NCBI RefSeq assembly: GCF_028372415.1
Contig: NC_092875.1
Coordinates: 409,215,239-409,279,238 of the forward strand
Length of the DNA: 64,000 bases
Direction: 5' to 3'
Source: Notamacropus eugenii
Taxonomy: Eukaryota; Chordata; Mammalia; Diprotodontia; Macropodidae
Shown: in pieces, positions 1 through 12,002 of the stretch
How the letters are laid out: each line of letters opens with the position of its first letter
Numbering within the stretch: position 1 is the stretch's first letter
Notes under the pieces: generated by a model
What the model saw: only the letters and a program-made list of their open reading frames with translations
Databases searched by the model: none
What the model was told of the DNA's origin: nothing
Made by a program: the position numbers and the translations under genes

Positions 1-59
1 TACTGTAAAAGCTCTTCCTCTTTAAAACTATTTCACCTCCAGCATGGATTTCTTTTGTA

Positions 60-1640
60 CATATTTAGTCAGGTCCTGCTATGGTTTCCAACTTTGTCTT
101 CAGTGTCACAGTTATTTCTTCATATAATATAGTCGATAATGATATCTGCCTCTTTGGTGTGAGAACATTTTCCCCATTCTACCTTCCCCTTCCTCCTTCT
201 CCCAGTGCATTCCTAACTCTCACTTCACTTTTTTTTTTTTTTGGAGATCATTCCAAAATAATCGAATCACATCCATGCCTTCTGTTTATGCAAACTCCTT
301 TTAAATGCCCTAATAATAATAAAGTTCTTATAAGTTATGTATCTTTTTATGATATGTTATATAAGTAGTTTAATTTTTATTGAGACCCTTATAATTACTC
401 TTTCATGTTTACCTTTTTATGCTTCTCTTTAGTCTTATATTTGAATATCAAATTTCCTGTTCAGTTCTGGTATTTTAATCAGGAACGCTTGACAGTACTC
501 TATTTCATTGAATATTCATTTTTCCCTCTAAGGAATGCACCCAGTTTTTCTGGGTGGGTGATTCTTGGATGTAATCCTAGTTCCTTTGCCTTATGGAATA
601 TCATATTCCAAGCCCTCTGATTTTTTAATGTGGAAGTGCTAAATCTAGTGTGACCCTTACTGCAACTCCCCAGTATTTGAGTTGTTTTTTTGTGAGTATT
701 TGAAGTGTTTCTTCATTGACCTGAGAGCTCTGAAATTTAATTATAATATTCTTGGGATATTTTCATTTTGGGATCTCAGGAAATGATCTGTAGATTCTTT
801 CAATTTTCTATTTATCTCCTGGATGTAAGATATTGGAGCAATTTTCCTGGCTGTTCTTGAAATATGCTGTCCAGGCTCTTTCTTTGATCATGACTTTCAG
901 ATAGTTTAATAATTCTTAAATGATCTCTTCTCAATATATTTTCTGGGTCAGTTGTTTTTCTGATGAGATATTTCACATTGTCTTCTATTTTTTCATTCTT
1001 TTGACTTTGTTTTATTTTCTTCTTGATATCTCATAGGGTCATTAACTGAAACTTACTTGGTTCTAATTTTCAAGGAATCATTTTCTTCAGCAAGATTTTG
1101 TACCTTTTCCCCCCATTTGTCTAATTCTGTTTTTTAAGGAATTCTTTTCTTCAACGAATTTTTTTTTGTCTCTCTTTAAGCATTAGGACACTTCTGTTTT
1201 TTTAAGGTGTCATTTTCTTCAGTTTGTTTATGCCTTTTTAAAAAAGCAGACTGTTAATTCTCTTTTCATATGTCTCTTGCATTACTCTCATTTCTTTCCC
1301 TATTTTTTTCTTCTAACACTCATCTTGTTTTTCGACTCTTCCAGGAATTATTGTTATGCTTGGGTCCAATGAACATTTTGCTTTGAGACTTTGTACATGT
1401 TTTTACATTGCTGTCTTTTCCTGAGTTTATGTCTTGGTCTTCTCTGTCACCATAGCAGCTTTATGTGATCAAATTATATTTTTGTTCTTTGTTCATTTTT
1501 CCAGTCTATTTCTTGACTTTTGAACTTTATTTAAAGTTGGTTTCTGCTCACCTGGGGATAAGGAGGCATTGTCTCAAGCTTCAGGGTTTTTCATGCTGCT
1601 GTTTTCAGAACCAGTTCTGGAGACTTCCATGTTTTTGATG
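60..1640 (-). mobile_element. Old L1/HAL1-like LINE copy, minus strand
   Basis: Shares blocks in the same order with the 30.0-32.8 kb copy: CTCTATTTCATT near 500, GGAATATCATATTCCAAGC near 595, GTTTATGTCTTG...CTGTCACCATA near 1426. Those blocks resemble L1 ORF1 on the minus strand. It is too decayed to hold an open frame. The left end may lie outside the window. Confidence 0.55.
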
Positions 1641-2761
1641 CTTCTAAGATGATGTGATCTTCCAACTCATATCTTAAAGAGGTTTCCATGAAGCACAAAT
1701 GTGTTCTAAGTAGTCTAACAATCTTTAGCCACTTTAATTTCTTAATCTAATATCAAAGCTTCCAATATACTTTTCACTGTTTTCCCTTACACTCACCTTT
1801 GCAATGAAGTCACATATCACAGTATATATTGACATAATGTGGAGAATCGTGTTAAATTCTTCACAGAATTTCTTTTTCATCCTCTGTAAGGGATGGCAAT
1901 ACATAAGCTGCAACTGTCACATGAAATGGTGATTCTTATTGCTCATGTATGATGAAAAAACTTTTCCAACTTTATTTGCTTCTCTAAGGAGAACCAGTAA
2001 GTCATTCTACAAGTTAGCTGCCAATTCTGTGTATCTTCTGGTTCTTTTTATAGGAAGAATGTCAGTATGGATGTGATACAATTCCTTTAGTGGTATGTCA
2101 ACTTGTTCATTGGATAGCGATGGTACATTTAGAGTATCAATAATTTAATTGCTTGCAGATAGTCTAAGGACTGTGTGATTTTTAGCATCTTCTTCCCCAT
2201 CATCCACCACTAGACTATTACTAAACTAGAAGAGGAGGCATAAAGGACTAAAACCTGCTTTGCATTTTTAGCTCTTTCTGAGAGTTGCCATGGCCAACAT
2301 ATTCATCACCTGGTGGTTGGTCTGCTGGCAATCAGTTTCTTGTTACTTTCTTCAAGTGGATCTAGGGCAGCAGGCATAACCTGTCATCAGAACCATATTC
2401 AAAACTTTTCATCTTTGTTAAACTTTCCAGAACTTGTGCTCAGCTGGCATAGACTTTGAGAACTTGGAATTATTTCCATGCCAAGATGAGGCACCAGAGC
2501 AAGACTTTTGTGGAGGAACTCATTAAATAACTCATCAGATAAATGTGCAACAAGAAAATATAGAGCATGTGTTCATGAGCTTCAGTGTAGTTTTGCTCTA
2601 TGACCTATTTTTTTTTTAGCTGGAGCCATGTTTATACTTGGCCAGGTAAATGGACTGAATGGGTCTTTTCATTGTGTTTCATTGCAGTATCCACATGGAT
2701 TATTGGGACTACAGTGTGAGACTCATGAACGCTATGCTAAAATTTTCAAAGATTGTTTGTG
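1641..2761. other. Unassigned sequence, possibly a relic
   Basis: No open frame or recognised repeat. Minus-strand translation of about 1690-2540 shows short protein-like fragments separated by stops. It could be a decayed processed pseudogene or LINE, but I could not identify it. Confidence 0.3.
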
Positions 2762-2968
2762 TTGAGTAGTCAGAAGGCTTAGTTTGAATCTCAGCTCCAC
2801 TACTTACTGTATTGTTGATCCTGAGTAAGTAGTTTAACATCTCTGGGCTTTGACTAACTCATCTGTAAAATGGGAGAATAATAACTCTCCTGCTTAATTC
2901 ATAGAGGTCTGATGATGATCAGATGAAAAATATATGTGCAAGCATTAAGTTCACTATAAAGCATCATT
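2762..2968 (+). repeat. MIR SINE
   Basis: AGTTTGAATCTCAGCTCCAC, CATCTGTAAAATGGG and AATAATAACTCTCC are the standard MIR landmarks in order, ending in AAGCATTAAG. Diverged, as expected for this ancient family. Confidence 0.8.
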
Positions 2969-3429
2969 GATAGGGCATTTGTTGCATGTCAAGTACTTGG
3001 CAAATGTCATTACTATTACTTGTAGAAATAATAACAATAAAGATAAAATAAATATCACATAACTTTTATAGTCTGATATCACAAAAAAGAAATAGCATCC
3101 TCTTCTAATTATTAAATAGAAAAATAAATAGTAGTAGTTAATGGAAAATGGAAGATAAAGTAATTCATTCATTTATTTTTGGATATTTTTTCCTTGCACT
3201 TGCACAGCAAAAAATTTATATCCTGGAATCATCCACGAACAAAATATGAAAGACATGATGTCAATAAGATGCTAAAAACCTATTGTTTTCCTGGCCAGCC
3301 ACCTTTAATCAACAGTTCCTTTGACCATCTTACCATCCTTCCCTAGAGCTGGGAAAGTGCTTTATGGTTTCAGAAGGCTTCTCTGTTGGTCTATAGGTTA
3401 GATGCAAAGTAGAGAAAACAATTCATTAA

Positions 3430-3580
3430 ACTTATTAGAGTGTTAAATTTGAGTGGTAGATGGGACCTTCAGTGTTACTGTTGAGTCCTTCTTCTCATAG
3501 ATGAGGATAAGATGACTTGCCTCCATTGAGTGTCATGTCCAGATAGTACCTGGATTTCTTACTCCTAGATCAGTTTTTCT
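3430..3580 (-). repeat. MIR-like fragment
   Basis: Reverse MIR landmarks (CATAGATGAGGATAAG, GATGACTTGCC, ACCTGGATTTC). Low similarity. Confidence 0.4.
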
Positions 3581-3654
3581 ACTGTAGGAGCAGCTACATT
3601 TTTTTTTCAGTAGTAGATTGCATGATCAGAAATCTATCTACATTTAAGTGGGCT

Positions 3655-3655
3655 G

Positions 3656-3736
<81 letters not shown>
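3655..3736. repeat. (CT)n microsatellite
   Basis: About 38 CT units, uninterrupted except for one G near the right end. The plus-strand Leu/Ser frame across it is not a gene. Confidence 0.98.
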
Positions 3737-3737
<1 letters not shown>

Positions 3738-3739
3738 GA

Positions 3740-6700
3740 GTTGCTATCTGAAATCAGCCTGTAAACATGATATTTATTGCATTCACCTCCACCACAATAA
3801 CATAGATCAGGTAATCAGGGCCTTCTAGCCTATTTGTTCATATGTGCTAATACCTCTAAGCAGTTAAAAAAAACTCTAAAAAAATGTACTAAAAAATTTT
3901 GATGGTCTACTCCCAGGTGTCTATGGAACCCCAAATCAATACACTTTCTAATATTTTCGGAATATGTTTTTAAAAAATCATTAGCTTAATTAACTTTTGC
4001 TAAAAATATGAAATGACCTATTCATTTTATTATGATTAATTACATTTTAGAAGATGGTTATTAATTTTTTTCCATCTATATAATGAGGCAGACTAGACTG
4101 AGATTCTTAACTTGTAGCTTGTGGAGTTTTCTTTTTAATATTTTGATAGTTTTTCAAATCCCTTTGTATTCCTATGTATTTTATTTTGTGTATTTAAAAC
4201 TCTTCTTCTGAGTAAGGGTAAATAGGTTTCATCAGACTCACAAAAGGGTCTATGACACGCAAAAGATGAAAAATCTCTGAACTCAATATTCCAAGGTCCC
4301 TTATAGCTCAAAAATCTATGTTCCTATAATTCTCTGACTTTTTGTTCTAATTAGATTAAAAAGTAATTTCAGAGCAAGATAAAAATCTGATTCTGCCTCC
4401 CCCACTTCCTCACCCCAACTAGTGAAACTTCAGGAACCATAAAATCTAGTAAGGACAGTTGTGGCAGTTTTTTTTCACTCAAACCACGATTTTACATTTT
4501 TAAAAGGTGCTTTCTGTCATTGCCTCAGGAGTCTGGCACCCAACTCAAAGCTAAGCTTCATTTTAGAGATCAAAGAATTGAGAAAGCATAGTTCATAGGT
4601 TTTATTCCTGGAAAGAAAAATAAGGTGATTTGAGTGGAGGGATACTGTTCCAAGAAACCGTCAAAATCCCAAAGTTTGTCCTAAAATCAGCATCTGGTCA
4701 CATGGCCAATTTCAACAATTGAGGAAAAAAAGCAGGATGGAGCTATCCTATGCCACTAAAAGGCTTAGCATACTAATGGCCCTTTGACCATTCAGCTACA
4801 GGACTCTGTCTTGCTGAGGAACAGAGGACTCACCCCCAACAGGAAGCACTGGTGAGGCCAAAGTGACATTAATTCCCTGTCAGAGAAAACTTAGGTATTG
4901 TCTTGGATTCCCTCATGTATGAAAAGGGTTACCTACTCATAAAGTTTAAATAATCTTGTTTTACCTAATGGTTACTCTCTTATTTTGAATTAATGATTTC
5001 TAATACATTAAGGTTGACATTTTTGGTATGTCTTTGTTTTGTAAATAGATTGCAAAGGTCATACTCTGGCTGTCTGCCCCAGGACAAAATATTTGGGGAA
5101 CTTTTATGTGGGTAAGGATTGCAAATAAAGTCAAGCATCAGAGGCCAAGAGATTCTGTCTCACTGCTTATGAACCAATAGCAGAGAGAAGATAATTCTCC
5201 AAGAGTTTGGGCAAAGTGAGACATAATCTGCTTTTGATTTACTTTTTCTCTGCCTTTCCATTGTCTGAGTTGGCATTTTAGGTTTATTTCTTTTTGTAAA
5301 ATCTTTTCAGAGGAAAGTCTCTCTGCCAAATTAGCCAGTAGTAGTCTAAATAAACTTGTAAGAAACATAGAAAAAAAGGTTTTTTACACTTTTAAAAGCT
5401 TCAATGTTAGCATTTAAAAACTGATTTCTAAATGGTATAATTGATCCATAGGTTGTCAAAAAAAGACTTTTCCCATGTAAGCTACAGGAGGTTGTGTGCT
5501 CGTTACCTTTTCTCTTTCTGTCGGCAGAGCTTTGCTAAATCAGTCTTGCAAGTCCCCTGAGTCAACAGGTTATACAGTCTTAGTCTTTTTTGGCAGATAT
5601 TTATTTATTATCATTTCCAACATTATCCATAGCATGTACACCTTATACTGGCCAATTAACTTTTCTTTGAGTCATACTTTCAAAAGGGGAAATATTCACT
5701 TCAGGGAGATTATCTCTTATTAGATGAAAGAAGGATAACAGGCTCAAATCAGGGAGACTTCATTAAAAAGACTTTTAATCCCCTTTGTGTCTGTGTATTC
5801 TTCCCATCAGTTCAGAGAATGTGATAAATATCTCTTTGAAATGACCATTCTCACTTTTTTTTTCAGGCTCCAACACTTCAATGTGGCAGAAAAATAGGGT
5901 ACTCTGATAGAGCAGTGTTCGTCACAGAGTTGCTTTGGGGAGTTGTGGTAAGGTTGACTAAGTATTAATAATCGTACTTTTTTTTCTTATGAGAACTTTC
6001 AAGAGCATCAGAAGTTGGTGTTCATTTGAGCACTTCCAAAATAGAATGTATTCTTTGGGTCATCAGGCTAGGGTAGATTCTCCTGAAAATAAAATTATTA
6101 TTGTAGAGTTTTTTTGAACAGCAGCTTTGTAACAATAATGTTCATTAATGTTTTCCATAACTTCTCAGGGTTCTCAACAATTTGCAAAAGATTAATTTTT
6201 CTGCCCAGATTATTTCCCCAAGTTTCCATGTAGTTTTACTTTAATGCTCATTAACCTTAATTATTCTTTGCTCCTTTTTATTGAAATGTTCTTGGGGGGA
6301 GATTCTCAGAGTTTCTCAGATGCTCCTTTTGTTCTGTTTTCTGTCTGAGAGGGAACATGAATGAAAGTCATGGATATATTTAGAATTCTGCAAATGTTAC
6401 TTAGTAAAGGTGTTAGAAAAGAACAAGTCAGATATATAAAGGATAAGACAGCTGCTTGAGTAGGAATAAATATTTTTTAAAATTTGCTTTGCAAATTCTG
6501 GGGGAAAAATCCATCATTTGCTCTGACAAAATGTTGATCTGTAGATGATTAGTACCAATATTTGTGGTAGCTGTAAAAATTCCAACTAAAAAATAGTAAA
6601 ATTCTAATATCTACAAAGAACTAATAGGATCAAACTGTAAAAAATCAGAAATTCTTAGCTGAATTCCTGATTTTCTCTTTGGTGTACTAGAAAAATTACT

Positions 6701-6800
6701 TAGGACAGAAAGAACTAGCTAAGGAGGTTTAGTGAAGTATGAAACATTTTAGATAAGATTTGAGTATAACTAAGTAAGTTTAAAAAAGTCTTATCCAGTA
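3740..6800. other. Intergenic, no gene or clear repeat seen
   Basis: AT-rich sequence without recognisable SINE heads or coding signals. Short open frames (for example 5138-5368 and 5496-5723) have no domain signature. Confidence 0.5.
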
Positions 6801-6819
6801 TTTTACTTTTATTTGCTTC

Positions 6820-6935
6820 TCTGTGTGTGTGTATACATATATGTATGCAGACATATACACACCCACATACACACGTATACAATTGTGTACATATATATAC
6901 ATATACACATATACTCATTTTTAAATATATTGTAT
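6820..6935. repeat. TG/CA/TA alternating repeat
   Basis: GTGTGTGTG, ACATATATG and ACACATAC-type alternation. The Cys/Val/Tyr-rich minus-strand frames arise from it. Confidence 0.85.
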
Positions 6936-6939
6936 ACAA

Positions 6940-9030
6940 GTGAAAAATGTGCTCCTAGGTATAATGATACCTTCAGCAACTGAAGAATTGCTGCACTCAC
7001 AATTCCATTATCTAACAGTAAAAGATCTTATTCAGCCACAAGGGAAATTATGAACTTTGTGTTTCTATAGAGAGCCCATTGACTATACCACTATGTATTC
7101 AGAAGTGATAGCTTACAACATGAAAATAAGCAACAATTTTTTTTCCTGCTAACTGTTCTGAGCTCTGTTAAATAATAATATTTTACTCCAATGCTGTAAT
7201 CATTTCCCCAGGAAACAGTAGTCTTAAAATATTCATCAGAAGGCAAAATTTGTGCCTTGGTTTCTAATTTTGCAGTAATTCATGTCACATAGTTAGATTC
7301 CAATTGAGGACTCCTTTACTTGGATCCTCTGTAAAGTAGAGAAAGCAAATGCTCTGAATGCCCCAAAGTTTGAAGTGATGCCTTTTGAATGTGGAAGGTC
7401 TGGAACAAGAGGATGGATTCAATACAAATCCAAATTGGTGACTGAATAGTATTCCAAAGCTATTGTGCTACTAAGTCACATGTGGGGAGATGATAGGGTA
7501 TTATGGTCTTTCTTAAATGTCTCATCTGCATACCAACCTCATGGGCTCTGAAGATTCGCCACAAAGTTCCAAAATGAGAATTATAAAGATCCTTTCTAGA
7601 AAGATTCTCTCATTCGATAATTTACATCACCTGAAGGATAAAGAAGAGAACTCGTACACCTGACTCTCCAAAGAAAGATATTTTTCTTTTGTTGCATGCA
7701 GTTTAATAATCACATTCTGAATTTAAAGCTTTCCCTCCCTTAGGCTGTTGTTATCACATTTCCTTACATACTCCATCAACTCATCTCTTTAAAAAATCAA
7801 ATCCAAGTGAATTCTTCACATAGACCACTATCACTTTCTTTAACCCAAATATGCCTCAGAATGGTAAATGTTCCTCTAGGCTCTAGAGGAATACAGAATC
7901 CTGGCTTTTAACTCTCAGTGTGACCTCACAACTTCATCAGTAATCCCCTCCCCTCCCCCTTACCCAGTTATTCTGACTCCTTTCTAAGGCTTCTTATTTG
8001 CAAGGAGTTAGTTACTCCTACTAAAGTCTCTTTAAGGAAACTGTATGCTCATTGTCTGTATAATCTGATGAAGTTAAAGGCTTTGAGGATCTCTGTCTAT
8101 AATAGACGAATAGGGTCTTTTGACTGTAATTGTCTTAATCCTTAAGATGTTTTGTGTGCTATGAATGGGAAAACCATCACTTCTTCTCGAACTTCCTGAG
8201 ACTTTGGATCTTTAAGAGATGTTAAGATACTTTACCTCCTCTGTGTTATTGAGAAATGCATTGAATAGATGGAGCTAATAAGTACAAAGTCAGCATATTC
8301 CAAGTAAACGATTATAAATCAGTACCTACTGGATATTTTTATGCATTTATATTAAAAACTGAAAATTAAAAGAATAGCCAATCTTATTAGATTGCGTATA
8401 ATTATTCAACAGGCTACTAGTTTTTAGAATCAGAATATTATATATTGTGCCAAGAAAAGAAATAATTGTTTTTGTTATACCTTGTTTTGTTTGCCAAGAT
8501 TTAGTTAAACAAAATTTCATTCATTCATTCATCTCTCAAAAATCATATTGGGCCCCCTGTAGTCAAATTACAATAGGTGTCAGAGGTGTACTTTATCCTT
8601 TACTTCCTAATCATCCCCAAAATAGAAAAAATTAAAAACAAATCTAATCCTTTTGTCCAATTATTTAGTCTCTGATAATTTTAAAATGTAATTGAAATAG
8701 TAATTAAGGTAGAAAAACAGGTAGGCAAATTATGAATTTCTTTCCATAAACTCTTTAAAATTAAGGGAGATTTGAATATTCTTATAAAGCAATTTGCTTT
8801 TAGGCTACAAGTTAAGTTAAATAATGTCTTACAATCCCTTGCAGCCAGCTTTTTGAGTGAGTCTTCCTAGCAGCACTTGCCTACCTTATTTTTCTTTTAG
8901 CAAAATTCCAGAACATATCACGAAAGACGTAAGTCATAAGCAATTGGAAAGAGCACTGGTAATCACTATAAACTCACATTTGTTCATCAAGAATGCCATG
9001 CCAAATCATCTTTGATTAAGTTTGATCGGG
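6940..9030. other. Intergenic, no gene seen
   Basis: AT-rich and unique-looking, with no repeat family that I can name. No open frame above about 60 codons with protein features. Confidence 0.5.
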
Positions 9031-9035
9031 AAAGA

Positions 9036-9251
9036 AGAGTTATTCTGAAAACTGGGAAGATCTAGCTTCAAGTCCCATTTTTGACACATACTGATTGTGT
9101 GATCCTGGATAAGTCACTTCACCCTGTTACCTCAGTTTCCTCGTCTGTAAAATGAGCTGGAGAATGACAAACCACTCCAACATCTTTCCCAAGAAAACCC
9201 CAAATGGGATCACAAATAGTCAGACATGACTGAAAAATGACTGAGCAACAT
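9036..9251 (+). repeat. WSINE1-like marsupial SINE
   Basis: Runs from the tRNA-derived part (GTGTGATCCTGGATAAGTCA) through CCTCAGTTTCCTCGTCTGTA, ACAAACCACTCCAACATCTT and the tail GACTGAAAAATGACTGAGCA. The 5' end is degraded. Confidence 0.8.
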
Positions 9252-9289
9252 GTGTATGTTTATCTGTCTGTATGTTTCTCTACACATGT

Positions 9290-9325
9290 GCATATATGTA
9301 TATATATACACACACATATATTATA
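9290..9325. repeat. TA/CA short repeat
   Basis: ATATGTATATATATACACAC alternation downstream of the SINE tail. Confidence 0.7.
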
Positions 9326-9479
9326 TGTTGGACTTCAACAAGATGTTTGGAAAAGTCTCATTCTTATGGACAAGATAGAAAGATATAGGTTAGATGATAA
9401 TACATATGTATGATTTGAGAAGTGTTTGAATAATCAAGCTCAAGGAGGGGATGCTTAGTGAATCAATATTGATTCAATT

Positions 9480-9620
9480 TTGGACCTCACCAAAGTGGGA
9501 ATTTCTTTTGTTTGATTATGAATATTTGTTGCAAAGTTTGGTTTTTATTTTTTCCAATAGGAGAGAGAGGAGTTAAGATGCAGAAGGAGATTATGGGAGG
9601 GTTCCCAAAAAGGAGAAGGG
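9480..9620 (+). repeat. L1-type 3' fragment
   Basis: GTGGGAATTTCTTTTGTTTG then ATTATGAATATTTGTTGC resembles a common marsupial LINE 3' end. Short, uncertain. Confidence 0.35.
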
Positions 9621-9965
9621 GTCATTGAAGCAACTTTTAATGCACAAAAGAGAAGAAAAGGAAGGATAGAACAAGTCACAAACAGGAAAGTTACATGTTT
9701 GAAAGTTACATATTAAATTAATTATATACTTAAAAAGAGAAGTAAGCTGTATGCAATAGAAATTTGTGGTTTTATGTGCAGTCCTCTTTTTTTGTTCAGC
9801 TGTATATATGGGAGTGCTTATTTTATTTGCTGTATCAAGATTGTAAAAAGGGGAAAAAATGAACTGGTGTTGCTGGTCCTTGGCCATATGCTGTTCAATA
9901 TATTTATCAATGACTTATTTATTTATGAGTTAGGTGAAGACACTGATGACATTTATCAAAGGTGA

Positions 9966-10333
9966 ATAAAGATATGAACAAATATTTCTGAAGACAAAAA
10001 TTACAAATTATTAACAATCATATGAAAGTTTCCAAATTACTAATATGTATCAAAACAATCTGAGATTTCACTCTATACCCAACAAATTGAAAAAGATGAC
10101 CAAAAATGGGAACAGTTTATACTAGAAGAGCAATGGAAAGACAGCTTAATACATTGTTGGTGAAGCTGTGATTTGTTTGACCATTCTGGAAAACAATTTG
10201 AAATTATGCTTAAAGAGGTGATTAAGAGGATTGGCTTTTTCACTTAGAGATTCCACTACTATACACACAGACACACACACACACATACATACATGTATGT
10301 ATGTGTGTGTGTGTGTCTATGTGTGCATGCACA

Positions 10334-10367
<34 letters not shown>

Positions 10368-10920
10368 GGAAGTCAAAGACATAAAGTTCTCCTGTATGCC
10401 TAAGTGCTCTGCAATATTTTATGTGGTAGCAAAGAATTGGAAATAATGTGGGTACCTACTAATTAGGGAATGGATAAAGAAATTATATGTTAATATAATG
10501 GAACATTACTGAGGTATAAAAAAGAATTCAGGAAAACTTTAGTAAGGCTTATATTATCTGCTGTAGAATTAAGTAGGAAGAACCAGGAAAATAATGTGCA
10601 TAATTATATAAATGAAAAGAACAATACAATGAAATTAAATATTGTGTGATTATAATGACCAAGTCAAACCCCAGAGAAGAACTAAGAAAATGCATTTCCC
10701 TCCTTTCTTTCTAGAAGTGAAAAATTACAGGCATAACGGGCTATGTATGTCAACAGACAAGGTCAATGTGTTGATTGATTTGAAATTATTTTTTAAATAC
10801 CTTTTTTTCCCCAAAAAATTTGTTAAAAGGGCTATCTTACTAGATGAAGTGAAGAGGGATATTTGGAAATAAACGTGATAAAAGCATAAAGGTCATTAAA
10901 AATAAAATAAAACTTTAAAT
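9966..10920 (+). mobile_element. L1 3' fragment inserted in the CR1/L3 relic
   Basis: Degenerate L1 ORF2 C-terminal coding sequence (AAATTGAAAAAGATGACC, CATTGTTGGTGAAGCTGTG, AGGGAATGGATAAAGAAATT, AAGAACCAGGAAAATAATG), then a 3' UTR and an A-rich end (AAAATAAAATAAAAC). It contains the microsatellite at 10262-10365. Confidence 0.7.
10262..10365. repeat. (CA)n/(TG)n microsatellite
   Basis: Two CA blocks around a TG block, ending at the AAAGGAAG boundary. Confidence 0.95.
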
Positions 10921-11461
10921 TATATACTTTTTACATTTGCAGCTGACATTAAAGCTGGGAAGGAAAGTTGATAAATTAGATGAAATGATTAGAATCGGAA
11001 AGGATTAGGATTCCTGAAGATCTCAACAGACTGAAAGTGAGCCAGACCTAAGGCCTACATTGTAGGTTGTTATTAAAATACATCAACTGTAGAGATACTG
11101 AATAGGGGAAAGATGTGGCTAGACAACTGTTTCTGTGAAAAGAACACATAAGTTTTAATGAACCACAGTCTGAATGTGGCAGCAGACAGCAAAAACAACA
11201 AAATAAAACAAGACAAAAAAACAATGTGAGTTTAATCTACATTCATAGAATCAGACTGACAACAACGAGGGAGGTGATGATCCCCCTGTCCTCTGCCCTA
11301 GTCAGATCACTTCTGGAGTATTGTGTTTGCTTCCTGGCACCACATTTTAGAAGACATACTAACAAGTTGGGATGTGTCCAGAGGAAGGAAACATTATTAT
11401 CATTAACTGATGGAATTGGAGAACTTTATCCTGCAGAGAAAAATTAGGGAGGATCAAGAGC

Positions 11462-11825
11462 TGTTTCCCCAAATTCATCATCTCATTCTTCCATTTTCAT
11501 GCCATTGAATTATTTCCACTGTTTCCCATGTCTAGAATATTTACTCTTTTCCTCTACTGCTAATAATTCTTGTTTTCCTTCAAGGTCCAGTTCAGTTTCA
11601 ACCTCATCTATGCAGGATTCCTTTGTCCTCCAAACGTTAAAACTCTCTCCTTTCTAGCATTACTTTTTTGTATATATTAATTGTGTTTTCCTTAAACCCA
11701 GAAGAGCTTGGGCTCCATGTGGGAGCCATTTTTGTCTTTATAGCTCCAGTTTTTGAGACAGTGCACTTAGTATCCTTGCACATATTGGTTGCATAGAGTA
11801 AATAGGCATTAAATTGGAGAGTTGA
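11462..11825 (+). mobile_element. L2-like LINE 3' end
   Basis: CCTTCAAGGTCCAGTTCAG, CTATGCAGGATTCCTTTGTC and the terminal part with TTTTTGTCTTTATAGCTCC, in L2 order. Old copy without an open frame. Confidence 0.55.
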
Positions 11826-12002
11826 CATGATTATAATCTTCATATATTTGAAAAGATGACTTGTGGAAAAAAATGATTGGACTTATTTTGCTTGGTTACA
11901 CTGTAAAGAACCATAAGCAATGAGTGAGAATTACTGGGATGTAGATTTTAGCTTGATATAAGGAAAAATAATTAATAATAAAAGTTGTCCTAAAGTAGAA
12001 TC

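Larger units (their letters stand above)
9885..11460 (+). mobile_element. CR1/L3-clade LINE relic split by an L1 insertion
   Basis: 9885-9965 encodes LFNIFINDL, the reverse-transcriptase motif. The element resumes at about 10930 with TTTGCAGCTGACATTAAAGC, then GATCTCAACAG, TGGCTAGACAACTG, CACTTCTGGAGTATTGTGTT and GTGTCCAGAGGAAGG, all CR1/L3 landmarks in sense order. Frames are broken by many stops. The gap holds an L1 3' end. Confidence 0.75.
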
